Assembly: GCA_037013495.1 (NCBI GenBank)
Contig: CM072809.1
Span: forward strand, 2,232,001-2,296,000
From: Hippophae tibetana
Taxonomy: Eukaryota > Streptophyta > Magnoliopsida > Rosales > Elaeagnaceae
Direction: 5' to 3'
Length of the DNA stretch: 64,000 nucleotides
Of this stretch, positions 56,801-64,000 are shown piece after piece (position 1 is the stretch's first letter; each line of letters opens with the position of its first letter). A program made the translations under genes and the position numbers. Under the pieces are notes generated by a model. It saw only the letters and a list, made by a program, of their open reading frames with translations. It was not told the origin of the DNA and searched no databases.

Positions 56801-58928
56801 TTTGAAATGATAATCTCCAATCATATGCAGCCATATACATGGTTTTCTCTTCATACCCAATGCGAGCTAAGTTAGCAATTAAAACTGCCCAGACAAAATA
56901 ACCTGGCGCAAAGTAATCAGCTGCTACAAGACCAGATACAGGCCTGACCCTTATACCAGGACGATACAATCCAGTTTCATTATCCAGGGACATATGCTCA
57001 ACCCAGCACAATGGTCTGTACAAGCAAACAAAAAAAGGGAGGAACAAGCCCTTGTTTCAATTTCACTTGTATAATTGCAATAGTACGACTTCAAAAACAC
57101 AAAGCAATCTAGGACCTGATGGAAACAAGAAGAACATAATCAATCTGAACAAATCTAAGAAAACAAATAAGTGATAATATTAAGATGTCCAACAAGGGCT
57201 GTCAAAGTTAAGTCATGCTGTAATGGATAAGCAAATAAATCTTGACAATCCAGAATATCTTAGCATGATTGTTAAGTCAGCTTCCATCTAGACCATAACG
57301 CTCAACCATCACAAACAATTAGAATTAGCTCCAGATAATGAAGGTGAGCTTTTCCTGTTGTCCATGCAATGAATGTCATGCTCCAAAACTTATGTGTTGC
57401 TTGCTCCACCAGCAAGGGGAGAGCTACCCTGCAAATTGTGGATTTAATGCTTTAACTACGTTATTATCTAAAGCTCATTTGGCTTACAATAAAACGAAAT
57501 TACATCAATTCCCCCCCCCCCCCCCCCCCCCCCAAACTCTAACTACTGGTAACCTCATCAATTTCTAGAGAAGCCAGAAGCTCAATCGGATAAAAAGGAA
57601 AGTGTTCTTTCAACATTGTGAACTCTAAGTCAGCTTGTTTGTAAAGTTCAAAGGATAACCTAAACTTCAAAAATTCATGTACTGCCATCCTCATCCATAA
57701 ATGGATGGCACTTGCTAGGTCCATAATTAGTTACAACTTTCTGTCAACAAACAAGTATAGAAAAGCATTTGCATATGGTCTCGGTTTGAAACTCCCCTTC
57801 CCCACTCCCCAGTAGGTATGATTAAACTTAACTTGGTAAGTGAGAGAGAGAGAGAGATGCGTGCAACTATACCAAGGAGCTGCTGATATTTCAATACCAA
57901 AAAGGAACATATTCAACAATTTAACAAACAGATGAAAATATAGAGAAAAATGTTCTAGTAGTCCTGGTATTATGTGAGAAGATACGCTTTAATTTATGTT
58001 TGTTCACTTCTAATCTTATTATTTATGAAAATTAAGTATTTTAATATAAAAAGTACTAAAGTGCATTCTTTTCAGTAATCTAAATGCATCTATACTACTT
58101 AAATTTTGTCACGCATCAATATTATTTTGAAAATTAAATTATTTCTCTAATTTTCAAAACGAAAGTATATAAATGTTATGGTTGCAAAAGTGTATTATCT
58201 AATATTAGGATTTATCTTTAACTGATAGCACAAGCAGTCAAAACTGCTAAGCATAGCAAATCTCCCAATTTAGCTTCTAATTAGTATAAAAATATATTAT
58301 TATTATTATTAAAAAAAATCAAGAAGCAGGAATTTCAATCGCCAACACACTCCTTGAAACACAACACAGTCACATGCCATCCTCGTCGAAAATATATAGA
58401 GTCAACAACTCATTCCAAAGTTCCTCTCTTCTTCACACAATAAGAAGAAGAAGAAGAACACAAACAAAACAGAGAAACAATGAAGAAATAAGAAAAACCA
58501 AATTACCTTTTATACAATTCACCAAAAGTACCACCCCACAACCTTTTCCTAAACAGACCATCAGCGCACTGATGACCTTCCCACAATTCGAGTCCACCAG
58601 TCACAATCCCAGGCACGAACACCACCGGGTGCTTGGCGGTCAACCCCTCCTTTCTCAACTTAACTCCGGGTGGATCGGGCAAAGGACCCGTTAGAGCCTC
58701 AGTCACGTACTGAGGAAAAGAGGCAGGCATTGTGTTGTACAAGAATAGCAAGAACCACCATGTCGAGCATACACAACCAATGAACCAACAACAACTATCA
58801 ACACAAGACCACTTCTTTACCTTCCTCTCGTTGTTTTTTTGTATCTTATCTCCTTTCTTTTCGTCTTTCTCATCGATCTGAGGCTCCGGAGTTGAAGATT
58901 TTCCCTTTCTCCGCCTCAAATACGACAT
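53829..58928 (-). CDS. PDAT: Phospholipid:diacylglycerol acyltransferase
   Basis: Six minus-strand coding exons: 58928-58507, 57015-56793, 56619-56336, 55962-55638, 55200-54941 and 54312-53829, all GT-AG and in frame, give 665 residues (Arabidopsis PDAT1 has 671). The enzyme moves an acyl chain from phospholipid sn-2 to diacylglycerol, making triacylglycerol and lysophospholipid in the ER. Basic residues near the N terminus (YLRRRKGK) precede one membrane segment at about 46-66. The lid-type motif GGLELWEGHQC is in exon 1. The LCAT-fold triad is Ser246 in IPHSMGVLYF, Asp567 in DGDETVPVLS and His620 in SGAHVDIMG. Conserved blocks such as AAYDWRLSFQNTE and MTRTWDSTMSMIPKGGD are intact. Intron 1 contains a C23 run. 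No break is seen, so it is probably functional. Confidence 0.97.
57511..57533. repeat. C23 homopolymer in PDAT intron 1
   Basis: Twenty-three consecutive C on the plus strand (G on the sense strand of PDAT), about 500 bases upstream of exon 2. The true length may vary or be an assembly artefact. Confidence 0.9.
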
Positions 58929-61900
58929 CGCTTTATAAAGCGATATGAATGAGGGAAAAAAAAAGTAGGGAACTTTTTAAATATTTTGAGAACTTGTGTT
59001 GAGCATTAATGGACTTTTTAAATATCATAGACTGGGTTTCACTGTTGCCGTTTACTCTAGAAGTGATATGGGGAGACTGAGTGTGGTACTGGAAGGGTCT
59101 TACTTTGCCACATGGCGTAATCCAAAAGGTTTGTTGAAAGCAAATGGAAGCTGATTCTTCTGGATGGACCGTGAACGTGGCGATGATGGTTGACGGTGGT
59201 TAGGTTGTCAGTCAGATATAGAGGAAGTGTTGAGAATCTCAGAGACGTTTAACGGTGGCTCGAGCTAACGTCAAAAGAGCAGTATTTGCTCAAACAAGAA
59301 AAAAAATCAAAGTATTTGTCCCGTTACTCGCGTAGTGTTGGGCGGTTTCCTTCAATAGCAACCAAAAAGTTGCAGCTGTCCGACAAACGATAGAAACGTT
59401 ACCTTTGCTTAATTGATATCGTTTTCAAGCTTAATTACGGAAGTGTGTTTCTTTTTTAAATCAACCAATTAATTCGAACACAAAATTTATATATTTTTTG
59501 TGGTTAGTTACTTTAAGTAGTTCTAAAAAAAATCAAAATGGATATTATTAATTTCTTCTATAAATTATAAAAATCAAGCTAATCAAATTAAATTTATAAT
59601 ATTAATATATATTCATCTTATAAAATATATTTTTAACTATTACTTTATATATTAAAATTATAAAATTTAAATAAATACTCTCCTTGAAGTTACTCACAAA
59701 TTAATTCAAAAATTTTAAATTAATAATTTTTTTTAAGTTCTTATATAAACTCTATATTTCTTATTCGTAGTATAAGATTTTATTTTCATTTACAACTTTG
59801 TTATTAAATATATTCTAATTTTTTATAATTATTCTACGAAAATTTTTAATGATTAATTTTAAAAACAATAATTATATATTTATAAAATATCTAGTATATT
59901 CATTTTATCTTGTTTTTTGTTTTAGTGACAATAGATTAAGTAAATAAAATATTCGATGATAACAACTTTTAATTTAAATTATATGATATATTTTTTTATT
60001 TTTCAATTTTTTTTATATATTATTATAATTATAGTAAAAAATAATCCAAGCGATATCAATTAAAATTTTAAGTTTTAAGTTTTTCAAAATCATCCCGATA
60101 ATATTAACTTATAAAATAACTCAAAAACCAACAAATTTTACATATGTTTACCACCCATACGCATGCTCTTAAATGCTTAAATGGTATCCAAGTTTAGTAA
60201 GTCATATCATTTTTCGCTTTACATGGTTGAAAAGTTTTAATATAATTCTCATGTTTTTTAAATGATTTACTCTAATATATAAATAGCTGCAATTAATATC
60301 TTAGTTATTAAAATAATTATAATTTACTACCCTAATTCGTAAATTTAGTGCACAATATTTTGTTTACAATTGCTAATGTCGAAACTATTTAACTATCAAT
60401 TTTTAAACTTTTGTACGTGACCCTTAATTTTAGATCAATTACAAATAACTTTCTCTAAAAAAAATTGAAATAACAAAAAATCTTATTAATTCATAAAATA
60501 ATAATTATACCCTTTATTGTTACTATTTTTAAATTTTCAAGGTAATTATTTACAATAAAATTAATAAAAGATGAAATTTAATGAATAACGTTGTAATAAA
60601 ATAATAATAAAAAGGTTGTAATTGTCTATTTTTTAAACTTAAATTTTATATTTATAGTTTTAAAAAACTTAAAGGAGTTTTATAATAATTTTTTTAATTA
60701 ATTTTAGATAATATGTTATAAATCTAATGCCTTTCTATAGTATGATATTAGAGTTAATAGAATTAGTTTTCTTGTTTTTTAAACTTAATGAACTTTTAAT
60801 GTACCATAAATAATATACTATTAATATTACAGATCTATTAGTTTTAAAATATAAGACACTAGATATTAACATAGATAATGTAATATTTTTTAAATTTAAT
60901 AAACTTTTATTATAGTATTTAAAAGGTAGTCAACTTGATATCTAATTTATTAATTTATTAGACTTTTAAGGTAATTTTTCTGTTAAAAAAACTATTAAAG
61001 TAGCTAACTGCACGTAGTTTATAGGTACTGTGTAGGTGTAGACAGTAGACACTGTCCGATTTAAATTTTGTAAATTTTAAATAAATCTAATCAAATTATT
61101 TATATGTATCAAGTTAAATAAGATTAAATTATTAAAATTTATAATATTTTAAAATATAAATATTAAAAAATATATTTAAATAAATTTATATTAATATTAA
61201 TCCAGTAGTAATTTTTTTTTCTTCATATTAATAACATTTTTTTATCTTAATTCAAAACATGGCCACCAATATTCAAGCTCACGTCTTTGCATTTTTTCAA
61301 TAAATTACTTATATACCCTTTAAATAATTGAAGCCATTTTGCTTCATCTTGAACATGAAATAGTACTACTATTACCATGATTACCAACTCGCATTGCCAT
61401 ATCATAATTGGAAGAGGAAGTATCCAATGCCGTAAACAAATTAATTGTTGCAGGGGGCTTTGTGTTCTTAATTTTGCTCAGCTTATATTTGAACTTTTCA
61501 CAAATCTCTCATTTTCTTCGATCACGGCAAGAAAAAATTGCCAGAGTTTTAAATAATTACAATTTAAGTATATATTTTATAATTATTATACATAAAATTA
61601 TATTTATTTATTTATTAACATATTTTCACAACATTTGAATTATTTTTATTATTAAAATATTTATTTAGATTTAAATTAATTTATAAAATTATCAATTATT
61701 ATTTTTAAATATTTTTAATAATATATGTTTTAAAAATAACTTTTTACTCTATTTTTAAATATATATATCACTCGATTGGTTAATTGAAAGGTAATATATA
61801 TATTAAATTAGATACATTTAATCACAAGTTACATTTGAATAGTTTAGATATATTTTCATATTCATACAATTTCTTTTTAATTAGAGTACTACATATTTTA

Positions 61901-63390
61901 AATTAAATAATTTTATATATTATCATAATTATTTGATTTAATTATTAAATTTTAAAAAAGTTATTTTTTTAAAACTTATACTTAATTTGATTGCTCTAAG
62001 ATTTGGTAATGATTTTATTTAACTGATATATAATTTAAATTATTGATTATTAAATATATTACTTGTGCTTTTAAGATAATATGTTATTACGTAAATGTAT
62101 ATGATTTGTATGAAATTTATTGAAATGATAGTTTAGATATCGCTCATGATAATTTTAAAAATTGTAAAAATAGAATAAAGATTCAAATTTGTAATTGAAT
62201 ATTTAGTTTTTTTAGTAGAAAGTTAGATTGTTCAATATATCGTTGATCTTTTTTTTAGATCATAATTGGGCATAAATTATTTTTATTTAAAAATATTATG
62301 TGTTATTATTTGATTTTGACTTTAAATTTACATGCAATTTTATATTTGATCATTTTGTTTAAATTATTAAATTATAAATTAATAAAATTTAAAAATAACT
62401 TAGTAACAGCCGATAAGTTAATATAATTTTCAATCAATTTTAGACACCCTTGTTTTGTATCTAATATTCATTTTAGATTTTGCCACTTTATATCTCTTTT
62501 AAAAAAAAATATTTGCCGCACATTCTATTTCAGTGTTTTCACTTTTTGAATTATTTTTTCACCCTTAACTTTCATTCGTTTTGCTTAGTATAATTCACTC
62601 ATTATATCCTGCTATATATGTTATCCATATATGATAAAAATAAATAAAAAACATGGATATTATTATATAACATATATATTTAATTATCACATAATTTATT
62701 ATACATATAATAAGATATCTAAAATAAAATAGATGAAATATATTCCTCTTTTCTCCTCTCATTTTCAACTCTTAGGTCAAAATAATTATTTTTCATTACC
62801 ATACATTTAAGGCAACTTAAATGTTCCCAACTAAAGGTTAAAAAGTTGGAGAAAAAAAATCCAATAATAAATTTAAGATTAAGATTCAAATCCATGTTTT
62901 ATTTCGAATGTCATACACATTAATGTTTTAATTAGATATCTCTAATACCTCCGAGAAACAAATTTGTTGAATTTTGTTAAGCATAAAACTTTATAAAAAA
63001 AATTAGAAATATATAGAAGTAATATGGCAATAACTCATAAAAATGTTTGAAGTCTAACCAGAAAGCTTGATATGTCATTCTAATAATGTTCTATTAATTT
63101 TAACAAAAGAAAATAAAAGTATTTTTTTTATTTGAAAAATATTACATATATCTTTAATAGAACTTGATGTTACGACTTAGAGCATTACTAATAACGAATG
63201 ACATTTAAATTATTAGCTCATCGGTTGAAAATGACTTATTTATGAAGTAGGCTTACTTAGATAAGGAAGGGCATTGTCGGAATAACAAAAATCTTGTTTT
63301 GCTTCTTTTAAATTAAAAAATATGATTAAAAATGGACTTATTGAGATAAAATATGTGCTTATTTAGTATCGATTTTTTTTTTAAAGGACC
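58929..63390. other. PDAT promoter and long AT-rich intergenic DNA
   Basis: The first 400 bases are less AT-rich and are the presumed PDAT 5' UTR and promoter. From about 59450 to 63200 the DNA is very AT-rich with no supported gene. A membrane-segment-like frame lies at 61408-61638 but lacks an ATG. The last 150 bases precede the S27 promoter. Confidence 0.5.
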
Positions 63391-63397
63391 TAGCCCA
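63391..63397 (-). promoter_or_regulatory. Site II-type element of the S27 promoter
   Basis: TGGGCTA on the minus strand. TGGGC-type (site II) elements bind TCP factors and are common in plant ribosomal-protein promoters, often paired with a telo box as here. Confidence 0.5.
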
Positions 63398-63473
63398 TTA
63401 TTCAAAGCCTAGCCGAGCCCTAATTTTATCCAATATATAATCTGTTGTCCTCAGCCTCAGCCTGAAAGATTTG

Positions 63474-63482
63474 TTAGGGTTT
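63474..63482 (+). promoter_or_regulatory. Telo box near the S27 start
   Basis: TTAGGGTTT (reverse complement AAACCCTAA) lies about 55 bases upstream of the ATG. Plant ribosomal-protein genes often carry this element close to the transcription start. Confidence 0.6.
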
Positions 63483-63536
63483 TGTTGGTGCTTCTTAACA
63501 AGAGTAGTAGAACAAGAGTCGAGTCGTCTTCCAATC

Positions 63537-63893
<357 letters not shown>

Positions 63894-64000
63894 TGAATTA
63901 TAATCGATCCGAATATTTAAGTCACTGCTTTACGTGTGTATATTTTTCTGTTTAATTTTGTTGATGTATCACTTTTTTTATGTGGATTTTCTCTATGCTC

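Noticed and set aside
58374..58694. Plus-strand frame overlapping PDAT exon 1
   Set aside because: It is an antisense shadow of a well-supported exon.

Overview
This is a nuclear genome fragment from a flowering plant, almost certainly a eudicot. The evidence is spliced genes with GT-AG introns, AT-rich intergenic DNA, Ty1/copia LTR retrotransposons primed by initiator-Met tRNA, and plant-type genes: phenylalanine ammonia-lyase, an Alfin1-like PHD protein, a PDAT acyltransferase, a WAV2-type hydrolase relic and ribosomal protein S27. The species cannot be named from sequence alone.

Region 1 (about 0.9-29.5 kb) is a same-strand cluster of small secreted cysteine-rich protein genes. Four copies look intact (944-1619, 5679-6677, 9536-10304, 18373-19500). 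They share a signal peptide ending in xxA, repeated C-x3-C motifs, and one phase-1 intron that puts the last C-x3-C in a short second exon. A fifth copy (27864-28244) is a shorter 6-Cys form without that exon. A sixth (29234-29539) is frameshifted, and an isolated decayed exon 2 lies at 7553. I do not recognise the family with certainty; the closest thing I know is the loosely defined plant thionin-like secreted peptides. This cluster is the best candidate for an undescribed system here. Two minus-strand copia elements (10789-16034 and 21796-26784), a solo LTR (2013-2478) and a small hAT-like element have inserted between the copies.

Region 2 (30.9-38.8 kb) holds two minus-strand genes: an intronless PAL (704 codons) and a five-exon Alfin1-like PHD-finger gene (250 codons) with a hAT-like MITE in its third intron. 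A related MITE with its own target-site duplication lies just downstream of PAL.

Region 3 (40.5-50.0 kb) is a wrecked WAV2/BEM46-like alpha/beta-hydrolase gene. Its first exon (minus strand, near 49.7-50.0 kb, with a premature stop) and last exon (40523-40816) flank two plus-strand copia elements. One lacks its 3' half and the other lacks the first 397 bp of its 5' LTR. A single deletion removing the middle of the gene together with both element ends explains the arrangement.

Region 4 (53.8-58.9 kb) is a complete six-exon minus-strand PDAT gene (665 codons) with a Ser-Asp-His triad and a 23-base homopolymer in intron 1. After about 4.5 kb of AT-rich intergenic DNA, the window ends inside a plus-strand 40S ribosomal protein S27 gene whose first coding exon is only the ATG. 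No tRNA, rRNA, CRISPR array or operon was seen.
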